A stretch of 64,000 bases of DNA. It comes from Arabidopsis thaliana (taxonomy: Eukaryota > Streptophyta > Magnoliopsida > Brassicales > Brassicaceae). Position numbers and translations under genes: made by a program. The notes below the pieces were generated by a model, which did no database searches, had not been told where the DNA came from, and worked only from the letters and a program-made list of their open reading frames with translations. The stretch's first letter is position 1, and every line of letters starts with the position of its first letter. The stretch spans positions 6,696,101 to 6,760,100 of the forward strand of contig NC_003074.8 in NCBI RefSeq assembly GCF_000001735.4. The letters run 5' to 3'. Below are positions 23,216-40,281 of the stretch, piece by piece.

Positions 23216-23835
23216 TCCTCTCCTACCTCGTTTTTGTTTTCTTCTTTTATGTTTCTTTGTTTCGAAGGCTAAATCGGTTAGATTCTGAAATATTTTCATC
23301 GATTTAAGAAGAGCGGTTTGGTCCATTATCCCTTAGATATATTATTTTGATAACTCATTGCAAATCGTGATTGTTCCACTTCTACATTACCTATGAATAT
23401 TATGATGATTTTGTCTTTTAGCCCTTGCTACATATTTCTACGAGTAAGTTCACCCAAACATAATATTATATACGACATACTCACATACGTAGCTGTAGTG
23501 TAATGAGAGTCAATTAGGTAATGCTTGATTATAAAATCTTTTATTCCAAGTAAAGTCATGGAGAATTTGTTCATTTGCTCGACACGTATCCTCTATCCTC
23601 TTGTAGTGAAGAAATGAGTGTAACAAGAATTTTAATACACTTTTTAGAAAGATAAAAAGGGTTTTTAATAATATATATATATTTCATATAAGAAAAAGAG
23701 ATTTAACGTTTTACATGCTACCAATCACAATGTCAATTCTGGATTAGCAGTTGAAAATAACAAAATAAGAAGGTCCCATTATCACTAAAAATGATCCTTA
23801 AAATGAATTATTTTTTCCATTCTGAACAAAACAAA

Positions 23836-23982
23836 ACGACGTCGTATATTAGTGGAGATGAAGTGAGTTACACGCGTCACGCGTGTGTATGAAACAGTGC
23901 GACTCTCCACGACGTACCCTACTGTCTCCAGTCAACCCTGCACTGTCGTTGTTGCACGTGCTTCTCTCTTCTCCCACACGTG
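23836..23982. promoter_or_regulatory. Cluster of ACGT-core palindromes and G-boxes
   Basis: Within 150 bp: ACGACGTCGT (23836–23845); a 17-bp palindrome with arms ACACGCGT/ACGCGTGT around one C (23870–23886); GCACGTGC (23954–23961, CACGTG at 23955–23960); and a second CACGTG (23977–23982). An ACGACGT lies between them. These are bZIP/bHLH and MCB-like (ACGCGT) sites. The nearest recognised genes begin about 3 kb to the right and end about 4 kb to the left, so this may be a distal enhancer or the promoter of an unrecognised transcript. Confidence 0.55.
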
Positions 23983-23999
23983 CTTCCCAGCTCATTCTC

Positions 24000-26850
24000 T
24001 CTGTTTTTTTTTCAGTAACAAAAATATTCCGAAAACAACAATACATACTAAACAAATAAAAACAATACTCGAAACCATTATTAATATTTTTTTCCATTTA
24101 AAAATGATTTGATTCCAACATTCCTAACAATTACTGCCACTCTCGGATAAGTTCAGATGCTTTTTTTGCCTTTACATTTTTGTTTCGATGTGTAGCTTTT
24201 CTCCAATGGTTTCATTTTGCTTCGTTTGTACTTTATTCTTTATTCTCTCTATAAAGAAACAAGACGATGCATGCATGAACGTTATATAATCTTATCACAC
24301 TTATTAGATTTAATCAATAGAGCATCACGGAAACAAATTCATAGTTAAAAATCGTTTTTTTCGAATCGATTATTTTACAAGTATGAAAACCGCCATACAT
24401 ACTTTGATATAATTATATAAAATGGTTGGGACGTCCAATTGACAAACCTCAATATTTAATAACAACTTCGCATTCATTTTCCGTAATAGATATACTTTTT
24501 AATGATCATTTCAAGATATAGAATAGAGTTTCAGAAAATTTTCAAAATTTAAATATATAACTTACTATCAGAAAAGTTATAAAATAAAAATATATGTCAT
24601 AAATTTATCGTCTAATTGTTTCAAATGGAGAATATAAATACACAAATTATTTCTTAATTAAAATATGCAAATTTTTATTTTAAGAAAACATCTTTTTCGT
24701 TTTTTTTTATATCCAGACAAGACATCAGATAAAAATTTATAAATGTAAATGCCAACGTTTGATGAAACACTCAATGCTATATTTTAAATATTAAGCATTC
24801 GAATTTAACATGTAACTATCTAAACAAAGAAATACAAAATAATAATAATAATACAAACAAATTAAAACAAAACAATGGACCCCTAGCTAGTATAGTATCT
24901 ATGCGATTGTCATGTTTAGTAATCGATAGCCGATAGTTAGACTGTTAGAACTTAAGAATCATAGGCAGTACCAGAAAGAAGTATTGGCCCATATCGAAGA
25001 CTTGAAGTGACCAAATTAGTCCATGTAAATCAAAACGTAAAGTAATTGGGTCGGATACATTTTGCAGTTGGGCTCATATAACTTTGAAATATCTCTCTCG
25101 TAGTCTCGTATAAAGGATCGGTTATATTAGAGGAAAAAATATATAGATTTTTTTTTTTTGATAAAGGACAAATAGAAGTTGGCCTTTCAATATACAAAGA
25201 ATAAAGATCAATTTTGGGTGTGGATACTGATAAATGATTTAAATGTAACAAGAATTAACATTACTTCATATTCAATGGACAATGGTTATCCTTTTCTTCG
25301 TCGTCGCCCGACTATTAGGAGATGACGAGTCATCGTTTATCTTAATTATTTAGAAAGCAATTGATTTAGTACGTGAGTTAAAATAATTTCGTTGCACGTT
25401 GTCCGGCCGTTTATGTCTTTATGACGTGCCTATGATCTTATCTAACTATCATTTTCTCTTCCTTACTCAACATCCTAAAAGAACTATTCAAATTTATTAG
25501 AATTCCATTTTCTTGAGACATGAATACTATCAATAATAATTAAACTATAGTTAAACAGAAAGGCGTAATAACATAACCAAAGCCAATGGGTTTTTGCTTG
25601 ACTTCCCGGAAATTTAAAAGATTATGTGGTTCGATAATTTACCCCCAAATTATTGATGAGCAAGTAGTAGTCTTTAGAAAATGGAGATGGACAGACCTTT
25701 TTCCCATCTTTAAACTTGTAATTAATAAAGACTTTTTAGACTATTGCAATACTATAATGAATCGTGTAGTGTTGTGTTGTGTTGATCTCTGTGTTGGAAC
25801 CCAAATACAAAAAAATATTGTGCTAAAAAGTGCTGCATTGATTTACAACAATCAAATACTCAACCATATTTCAAGTGGGTTGAATTTTAATAAGGATGAA
25901 TGATTCAAGCATCAATCTATAAACACCAACAACGAAAAGCTTCTATTCACAATCGAATGTTGTAATCACATACATATATATAAACTGAAAACAATTTTTA
26001 GTTAAATATTTTTAGTTATTAAAAGTTGGCAACTTCTACTTAATGTTATATATGTTGCACCTACTATTAGACAATATCTAGTTAAAACATAGCAAAAGAA
26101 AGCTTGTGGCCGGTGAGAATACAATGAAGAATGTAACCCCAAAATCATCCCAATTTCCACTATTTTGCCTCTTAATAATAGTAAACAATTAATAAGGGAA
26201 CGCATGATAAAAGTTCGAAGATTATGTACATATGAATATTTGGTTAAACAAGACATATGATGTTGTTACAAACGAGGATTACATAATGTAATAGTAATCT
26301 AAAGTCTTAGGGACTAAGAGTTCCTCATTTTAATTTTTAATTTGAATAAAAATTAAAATGATCAATATAAGAGTTTTTAAGATGCAAGCAACACAAAAAA
26401 ACAAAAAATAAGAAATGAAAAAGGAATATTTTTCATTAGTTAGTGTACATTTTAATAGTAATACCGTGTATGACCACGACATCATCAAATAATAATAATA
26501 TGATATCGTATGTAATTTTTATATAGTAGTGTGTTATTTAAAAGTTTCCAAAGTGCGTGTAACATATGGGTTCCTAGTACCTTCCGGGAATGGTTAGCGT
26601 CGTCAAGAAACTACTCTGTAAAAAGTTAGAATTAGGTTTTCCAAACTAAGAAACATGCTTGTAACCAAAATTTAAACAATGGACAAAATACGAATGGAAT
26701 TATCTTGCCCATGTGATGTGACGTGTTTTTTATTTTCAATTTGTTTTTATTCCAGAAAATAAAATAATGACACGTTGGAGCCAATACGAAGAACACATCT
26801 ATCCATCCCAATCGCTCTCCACTTTTCTGCTCTTCGACGACAAAAGTTTC
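24000..26850. other. Gene-poor spacer, RD21C side
   Basis: AT-rich, with no recognised coding gene. The 105-codon plus frame at 25586–25903 has no family resemblance. GATGACGAGTCATC (25321–25334) is a short bZIP-like palindrome. The last few hundred bases are the RD21C promoter. Confidence 0.45.
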
Positions 26851-26856
26851 AAACTC

Positions 26857-26864
26857 TATAAATA
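26857..26864 (+). promoter_or_regulatory. TATA box of RD21C
   Basis: TATAAATA, 60 bp upstream of the start codon, in a region less AT-rich than the surrounding spacer. Confidence 0.7.
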
Positions 26865-26923
26865 CTTGAACGCAACAGTTACAAAAATGTCAAATCGAAA
26901 ACAAACACAAAAAGCAAACAAAT

Positions 26924-28668
<1,745 letters not shown>

Positions 28669-29361
28669 GGAGAGATAATACAAACGAAGAACCGATTTGT
28701 TTTCAGCCCACGTTATCAAGATTCAGTCTTTTGTCTTTAGACACTTCCAAGTTGGATCATAGTTTGATTACTCTTGTCAAATTTAATGTTATCTTGGATT
28801 TGATTTTACTTGATGTAAATGTTTAAGAAGTAATCTGATATTTGCTTCCATAACATTGTGTCATCTTCATTTGATAAGTTTGTAACAGAGTATCATCATT
28901 CACATGATGTAAGATAGATTCTAGTTTAAAACATAACGTGTTAAGCTATAGGAAAACAGTTTGGTGATTTAACCAAAATAACCAAGGAAAAGCTGATCCA
29001 CTTTAATCAACTACAAAATTTGTTCTCTTAACCTTCCAGTAAGATAGTAAAAAACATCTGTACAATAATGCCAGACATTAGCGTTACCATACTTCCTTTG
29101 GCGATCATCATAGAATCCATACACCTAGATAGCATAAATGATTTTGTGTTAGAGCATCCACATTGGTGGGCTCTCAAAAATATAATCTCTCACGTTTGAT
29201 GAAAAGATTATAAATTGTAATTTTCTAGAATTAAATACGTGACAGAATCATATGATTTTGATATTTAAAAATATTTATTGGTCTGACCAATAAAATATAC
29301 AAAAATAATAAAGAAAAATCCCAAAAACACAACTAATAATTCATCTGCCTCTTCTTGTCTT
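28669..29361. other. Spacer between RD21C and RDL2
   Basis: RD21C 3' UTR and RDL2 promoter. At 29152 a short stretch (AGAGCATCCACATTGGTGG) resembles one end of common Arabidopsis MITEs, but no partner end is seen. A 21-bp palindrome sits at 29274–29294. Confidence 0.45.
29274..29294. repeat. 21-bp perfect palindrome with CCAAT in both arms
   Basis: Ten-base arms TTTATTGGTC and GACCAATAAA around one T, 115 bp upstream of the RDL2 start. Each arm contains a CCAAT box (ATTGG/CCAAT). Confidence 0.9.
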
Positions 29362-29369
29362 GACGTCAA
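29362..29369. promoter_or_regulatory. TGACGTCA bZIP site before RDL2
   Basis: Perfect 8-bp palindrome TGACGTCA, the optimal TGA/CREB-type bZIP site, 40 bp upstream of the RDL2 start codon. It is probably within or just beside the 5' leader. Confidence 0.5.
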
Positions 29370-29409
29370 CTGTTTGCAGAAATCTCACTGAAACTAGAGA
29401 GAAAACCAA

Positions 29410-30778
<1,369 letters not shown>

Positions 30779-30905
30779 TTTGATCTTCCTGTAAATGATT
30801 AATAACTAAATATTTTTTATTACATAATCCAATGGGTCAAGTCAAATATTTGAAAGTCTCACAACATGTTCACATTAATGAAGATTCCAATCTTGTCTTG
30901 TGTTT

Positions 30906-30990
30906 GAAGGAACCTGTTTGGCAGCCGCAGCACAATCTAAGTCCAGAAAGAAATGTGATGCTGATGGTTTTGGTTGTTGTCACATGCTCT
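30906..30990 (+). pseudogene. Cysteine-rich peptide-like fragment, 3' of RDL2
   Basis: One frame reads EGTCLAAAAQSKSRKK followed by CDADGFGCCHMLC, a small Cys-rich pattern. It has no complete start; an ATG frame just upstream (MFTLMKIPILSCV) ends in a stop before it. A shorter, damaged copy lies at 32051–32095. I do not recognise the family; a defensin-like relic is one possibility. Confidence 0.3.
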
Positions 30991-31134
30991 GTTTTTTTTT
31001 CCTTGTCCAATAGACACAAAATAGAAACCAAATAAGAAAAAGAAAAGAGTTATGAATTGAACCCGATCCGAACCAAAACCTAACCCGATCAGTCTCAACG
31101 GAATCTCTCCATCTATAGAGTTATAAAGTGAGCT

Positions 31135-31181
31135 TAGCCTAGTTGGTTTGCATTCCAAGTATTCAGCTCAAATTCGATTCT
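31135..31181 (+). other. tRNA-like A-box/B-box pair (SINE or tRNA relic)
   Basis: TAGCCTAGTTGG (31135–31146) fits the pol III A-box consensus TRGCNNAGYNGG exactly. AATTCGATTCT (31171–31181) is a degenerate B-box (consensus GGTTCGANTCC). Spacing is about 24 bases. No tRNA cloverleaf closes around them, so this would be a relic of a tRNA-derived element, not a tRNA gene. Confidence 0.3.
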
Positions 31182-31183
31182 TT

Positions 31184-31372
31184 ATATCTCGAGTCTTTCA
31201 CTGTGACGGCTTGTTGTTACCGTGATAGCAATCTACGATTTTGACTCTGATGATCAGTACGTGTATTTGAAGGGAAATACTTACAAATTTGCTACAGCTG
31301 AAACAATAACGCACTTAAGCCTTCATTGCTCAAATTTGGTTTTTCAATAGAGAAATCTGTACTTGTTTCTCA
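31184..31372 (+). pseudogene. FBA-type F-box gene relic
   Basis: Sequence reads like scattered pieces of the neighbouring F-box genes: ISRVFHCDGLL-like (31187–31218), a YDFDSD-like piece, then LKGNTYKFAT-like and a LLKFGFSIE-like block (to 31372). The closest counterpart in the window is the middle of At3g19410 (33779–34170). Large internal deletions and frame breaks make it non-coding. Confidence 0.75.
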
Positions 31373-32260
31373 TTGTCTGTGCTCTGAATTTTCTTTAACA
31401 CACAACTCACTCCCTTACAAGGTACAAAGTTGTACATATAGAAATTATTCCCCTTTAAGTTCTAATTACTAAGGTACATAAATTACTTGAAATCACTATG
31501 CGTTGCTTTTGTCTTTTTGGGCATCCGATGTTGAAACACATAAGATCCAACACTATATCTTCCCCTCATTTCAAAATTTGTAGCTGTAAGAGCCGGTGTG
31601 AATCTGAATGTATTCTTATGTATGTCTACTGCCACAGTTCCCTCTATAATATAATCTATATTATTAGCCATTTTCATTGTGTGGAATTGCATGACTGCTC
31701 TATAGTTAGTCAAAAACTGCATGATCAAACGATTGTGAGGCGGATATAGAAAGCTTGTTTGTCAAGGCATTGTAGTATATATCTATGCAAGTCGCAATTT
31801 GCCATTTCAGTAATTCACAGACCGAAATAGTTTTGCTTGATCATTGATCTCACATTGCTACGAAGTAGTATTATATATTGTGAACACATGAAGTAGCCAA
31901 AGCCATTTGTTTCGTTTTTGCGGATCAAAGACATTGCTACAAAGCTAGTTTAATCACCATAAAGAATATAAGTACAGCTTTAAGAACGAAATTGAATATG
32001 TACATCATATTCCAATGGGTTTCCATTTTACTCCAGTCTTATATCAGCATTTGGAGAACTTGTTTAGCTTCACAATTAAGTCCAGAAAGAATAATGTTTT
32101 TTACTCTGTTCGATATATTTACTTTTTTAAAAAAAAAAGGGGATTCATATGAATTACTAGGAAGTGTCTCACGCATTGCGTTGGTTTGAAATTGATATAA
32201 TTTAAATATGCAATATTTTGTAACTATATATTATATTTATAAAAGTTTGGTTAACTATAT

Positions 32261-32825
32261 ACTAATAAATGATACCTAATGAATTGTATTTTGGCGCAAA
32301 AAATATTATACTAATAAATGATACCTTATTAATAAAAATAAATAATTATTAAAAGGCATTTTATAAATGTTAAGAGATTTGTTTAAGATATATATATATA
32401 TATATATAATTAAATTGAGTGAATATAGTAAATAGTGTATTTAAATTTTAAAGAAATGACACATGTCGAAAGAATAGAACGCTACTGGTCAGCTTCTTAA
32501 AGCATGAGTTTAAGAAAACTTTAATTTTATTTAAAATGAATTGATATTTTGGCTCAAAAACAGTAAATAAAATATATATTATTTTTGTCTTAAAAAAGTA
32601 AATATTAAAATTTTATAATATTTGTTTTAGTTTGAAATTATTTTAGTATAAAATTAATTGATATTTTGCCGAAAAAAGTATTATACTAATAAATGATACC
32701 AAATTAATTGATGTTTTGGCGCAAAAAAAATATTATACTAATAAATGATACCTCATTAATAAAAATAAATAATTATTAAAAGGCACTTTACAAATGTTAA
32801 GAGATTTGCTTAAGATATATATATA
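32261..32825. repeat. Two ~140-bp direct repeats
   Basis: Copies at 32261–32400 and 32685–32825 share long stretches (GGCGCAAAAAA, ACTAATAAATGATACC, ATTATTAAAAGGCA, ATGTTAAGAGATTTG). Within each copy ACTAATAAATGATACC is itself repeated. The second copy runs directly into the CCCGCGG palindrome. Confidence 0.85.
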
Positions 32826-33000
32826 CTAGATTTTAACCCGCGGTATACCGCGGGAATAATTTATTTTTTAATGTTAGTATATATAAAAGTTTACAAATTG
32901 CATCTATCTATAAAATATTTTTATTTTATAGTTTACAATTGTTATTAAGTAACGTCCTGCCAAACCCGTCCCGTCAACCCATCCCGTAAAAAAACCCATT
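32826..33000. mobile_element. Helitron-like (ATREP-type) fragment
   Basis: Begins ACTAGATTTTAACCCGCGG with the perfect 18-bp palindrome CCCGCGGTATACCGCGGG (32837–32854), followed by AT-rich DNA and CGTCCTGCCAAACCCGTCCC. Such GC-rich patches in AT-rich DNA remind me of non-autonomous Arabidopsis Helitrons. No CTRR end with hairpin is assigned, so family and extent are uncertain. Confidence 0.4.
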
Positions 33001-33388
33001 TATTTTATTAATGTTGATCTTATTTATGATATGTTTATGAATCATTGTCTAAATATTTTGTAATTTTGTAGTAATTAAATGCTATCAAATTATATCTATG
33101 CGCTTTGATGATTATAATCCAATTGTTATAGTCATGGAGAAAAGTAATATCAAAAATGATAATTTTGTAGTAATTAAATGATATTAAATATTTTGGAAGT
33201 TTTATTTTAGTAAATAATCGTGTAATCGTGTAGTTAATGTGAAGAGATTTTGGGAAGATTGTTAAATGTCAAATATTTAATTCGAAATTTTTTTTCTAAT
33301 TATCAAAAACAAACATCAAAATCTAGTGGCAGCCATTGTAAATAAGTCCCAACTACAGGATTTATTTCACAAAATGGCTGCAAAAATG

Positions 33389-33397
33389 TATATATAG
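33389..33397 (+). promoter_or_regulatory. TATA box of At3g19410
   Basis: TATATATAG 88 bp upstream of the F-box start codon. Confidence 0.5.
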
Positions 33398-33484
33398 GTA
33401 CACAATAGTGAATAAAGAAAATAGTTTAAAAGCAAAACCCTAAATAAAATAAAAGATTGAGAGGCACGTTTTCCTCAAAGATCA

Positions 33485-34606
33485 ATGACGATACCCGAGC
33501 TGCCAAAGGATTTGATAGAGGAGATACTCTGTTACGTTCCGGCGACATATCTGAAACGATTACGTTCTACTTGCAAAGGATGGAACCGTTTATTCAAAGA
33601 TGATCGAAGATTCGCCAAAAAGCATTATGACAAAGCCGCAAAGCAGTTTCTACCCCTCATGTCAACCAACGAAGAGCTTTGTGCGATGAGCGTCAATCTC
33701 CATGGAACGATACCATCTTTAGAGGTAAAAGATAAGCCTTGGCTATTCGTTTCAGATTCTAAGCATTGTGATATCGAAATATCTCGAATCTTTCACAGTG
33801 GCGGCTTGTTGTTATGCTTCTCCCGAGACGGCGAAATTTCAATCATAGTTTGGAACCCGTTAACTAGTGAAACCAGGTTGATTCGAACCCGGAATCGTCG
33901 CGATAAAGGACGCAACTTTGTTCTTGGATACTATCAAGAAGACAAAAAAACCTACTACAAAATCTTGAGCTTTTATCTTGATAGCAAAGATTTCGAAATC
34001 TTCGAGTTTAACTCTGATTCATGGAGGTTTATTGATGATATCTGTCCAGGCTTGTCCTTGCTATACTCTGATCAATGCGTGTCTTTGAAGGGAAATACAT
34101 ACATGTTTGCTATAGATGACTTAAGTGTATCCTTGCTCAAATATGATTTTTCAACAGAGACATCTGTTCCTGTACCTCTTCCCTATAAAAGTCGTTCTTT
34201 TGAAGCTATTAGTCTTTCCGTGGTTAGAGAAGAGAAGCTCTCTGTGTTATTACAGCGAGATAAAAGTTCGAAAACTGAGATATGGGTGACAAATGTGATT
34301 GATGAAACCACCACCAAAGTGATGGTGGTGTCGTGGAGCAAGGTCTTATCATTGGATTTGAGCCCTGATCTTAAAATTAGGTATGGAGAAAGTTTCTTGC
34401 TGGACGAAGAGAAGAAAGTGATCATGATTTTTAATAACCGGATGGAAGAAGAGAACAAATCCGAAGACAAACTATACATTATTGGGGACGACGATAATAA
34501 AGCCACACAAGTATATACAATCCATGGATATGGACCAGCTGTTTTTAACTATTTTCCAAGTTTGGTTCAAATCGAGCAAAGCTCTAGGCAAGAGGAAAAG
34601 AGTTGA
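33485..34606 (+). CDS. At3g19410: F-box protein with FBA domain
   Basis: Single-exon gene, 373 aa. The F-box is at about residues 3–45 (IPELPKDLIEEILCYVPATYLKRLRSTCKGWN), the Skp1/ASK-binding part of an SCF ligase. The F-box-associated (FBA_1) interaction domain follows at about 95–330 with family landmarks FHSGGLLLCF, WNPLTSETR, YKILSFYLD, FEFNSDSWR, SLKGNTYMFA and FLLDEEKKV. The C-terminus has FNYFPSLVQIEQS. The substrate is unknown. Arabidopsis has hundreds of such fast-evolving genes, often in local clusters. Here a second intact copy lies at 53.7 kb, and relics lie at 31.2 kb (+) and 43.8 kb (−). Confidence 0.93.
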   Translation: MTIPELPKDLIEEILCYVPATYLKRLRSTCKGWNRLFKDDRRFAKKHYDKAAKQFLPLMSTNEELCAMSVNLHGTIPSLEVKDKPWLFVSDSKHCDIEISRIFHSGGLLLCFSRDGEISIIVWNPLTSETRLIRTRNRRDKGRNFVLGYYQEDKKTYYKILSFYLDSKDFEIFEFNSDSWRFIDDICPGLSLLYSDQCVSLKGNTYMFAIDDLSVSLLKYDFSTETSVPVPLPYKSRSFEAISLSVVREEKLSVLLQRDKSSKTEIWVTNVIDETTTKVMVVSWSKVLSLDLSPDLKIRYGESFLLDEEKKVIMIFNNRMEEENKSEDKLYIIGDDDNKATQVYTIHGYGPAVFNYFPSLVQIEQSSRQEEKS

Positions 34607-35455
34607 CTGAATAAACATGTAATCTCCATTTTTTGTTCTCTTAACGTAAACATGTTCAAAACAAAGATTTAAATCCATACTACAAGGTGTTTTTGGTGTT
34701 TTTAATAAATATTATGGTGTTTTTTTAATTTATATATTTGACCTTTGAATTATGAAATTCAGAGTATAGATACCAAATTAATTTATATATATAACACCAC
34801 AATATTTATAAAAAGAATTTGTGGTCTATTTTGTGATATATTTTTTTATATACCAAAATAAATAAATAAAATAAATAAAAAGTATTGTTCTTCTAGATAA
34901 CACATCTTTTAAGTTAAAATTGAGTTAAAATAGTCAAAATTTAATTAATTTTAGTTAAATTATGGGTAAGGCAAACTTGATGAATTTCTATTAGTTAACT
35001 GATCGATTCAATTAGAAACGTAGTTTTAGAATAAAACAAAAATATATGTAGCTTTATCTAGATTAAAAATTTTTTTGATAAATTTTTCAGTGATAAAAAG
35101 TTTGGAATGGAAAACTGAAATTATAACAAAAAATTCAGGCAACCCTCTTCACAAGTTTATTTTAGTAAGCTCTTGGAATTTTATTTAACGTTAAAATAAA
35201 TTTTGGAGAGATCACGTGCAACGTTGGATTCAGATCTAAAAACCATCAAGATCTAACGGCAAGGATTAATTGTTGACTGAAACTCCCCACGTGACTTGAG
35301 ATCACCGATACACTGTGTTTTTGTTTTTCCCCAATCTAAAAATGTATCTCTCTCCCGAAAATTTAAATCCCTAGCTATTACCTTACTCGTCGTTCTCTTT
35401 TGATTTTCATTTCCCGAAGAAGCGTTTTCTCAGGATATGCTTCTCGATCTCTGAG
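34607..35455. other. Spacer and PTEN2A promoter
   Basis: AT-rich 3' flank of At3g19410, then the PTEN2A promoter and leader. ATCACGTGCAACG (CACGTG core near 35215) and CCCCACGTGAC (near 35290) are two G-boxes upstream of the PTEN2A leader. A 5'-UTR intron probably spans 35456–35670. Confidence 0.45.
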
Positions 35456-35693
35456 GTTTTCCCCTTCAACTTCTATTGGATGTTCCTTTTTTGGATTTGG
35501 TCATTATTATGTGATTCCTTTTTTCCTGATCTGAATTCGAGATTTTTATTCCTTTGATTAAATCCTCAAATTTTGCATGTTTTATTAATTTCCTGATTCA
35601 GAACATGTTTTATTTGATTTAGATGTATAAAGAATCTTTTACTCAAATGTATTTTGATTGATGCTTACAGAAGAAAGGGATTTGCAAATTTGA

Positions 35694-39254
<3,561 letters not shown>

Positions 39255-40281
39255 AGAAAGATAATCAAAAGCAGGAAGGATGTGTACATAAAAACAGGGA
39301 ATGGTAAATCAATCAGATGATGGAATCCATTTATTGTGTTGTGGTTTCGTGTTGTGATGTTGAATTCTACGGTCTTTTTTGGCTTTACCGTATGGCACTG
39401 TTCTTTGTTTTAGTAATTACTGCACAAAATTATACATTGGTTGCTTACGTCGTTGTGTTATGACTTTAATATTTGGAATCATAAAACAATTTATAGATTA
39501 ATATCAATGATTTCTTGGTTTAGAATTAAAGAAAATCAAGTTACTTAACCAAGCGACGTAAGTATTGCGCTTCCTAAACCATCTTTATGAAGTGAGACGA
39601 TGTTTCCGTCGAAAGTGAAGGAGTGTATCCATATTTACGTATCCTTCCATCTTTATGGGAGCATCACTTCATCATAAATATAAATTTAGTGAATAATTTA
39701 TCCACATGCTACTTTTGTTATAGCATATTTTGTTGTCCATGTTTTGTAAGAAAAAGAAACTCATTTCATAACTTAGAAAATTTTGATAATTCAAGATATA
39801 CTGCTTTCTGTTTTTTTTTGCTGTTTTTTTTTTGAATTATATATAAATTAACTGTTTTATGGTTTGTATCAACTTTCTTTCTATCTCTAATCTTTCCATA
39901 TACTTTTGTCAAACTATGTCTCAGCTAAGAGATACGCTGACATGGATATACCAGCTTTGATGCTCTGACAGCTATCTAGTTTATTTTGACATACATTTTA
40001 CAAAATTTTGCTTTTGTTGTCAAAATATATTACAAGTTTCTCATTGTATCACTAAATTTTGTAAAGCAAACAAAAAGAAAATTAATATAAATTCACATTT
40101 TAATAAATTCAGGAAAAATAAAATTACATGTATATCATTCATTACATGTTTCCTTTCTCGATGATATTATTGTTATTGAAAAAACAACCCTGTTACACAT
40201 TTTATTAAGTTATATATAATATTATAGTTTTACCAAATTATATAATGGTATATTGTAGTTATTAATAAAATGAGGAGTGTC
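39255..40281. other. Convergent spacer between PTEN2A and At3g19430
   Basis: PTEN2A 3' UTR and AT-rich DNA. The part at 39652–39740 resembles 43033–43110 on the other side of At3g19430. No gene seen. Confidence 0.45.

Larger units (their letters stand above)
31373..33380. other. Repeat-rich spacer upstream of At3g19410
   Basis: AT-rich DNA with a damaged copy of the Cys-rich fragment (32051–32095), a dispersed ~140-bp direct repeat, a TA microsatellite (32389–32408) and a Helitron-like patch (32826–33000). No intact gene. Confidence 0.5.

Noticed and set aside
25586-25903. 105-codon plus frame upstream of RD21C
   Set aside because: No recognisable domain, and composition follows the AT-rich background.
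29152-29170. MITE-like terminal sequence AGAGCATCCACATTGGTGG
   Set aside because: No partner terminus found within a plausible distance; kept only as a remark in the spacer entry.
33880-33905. tRNA T-arm-like TTCGAACCCGGAATCG inside At3g19410
   Set aside because: It lies in the coding frame (LIRTRNRR) and no tRNA stems pair around it.
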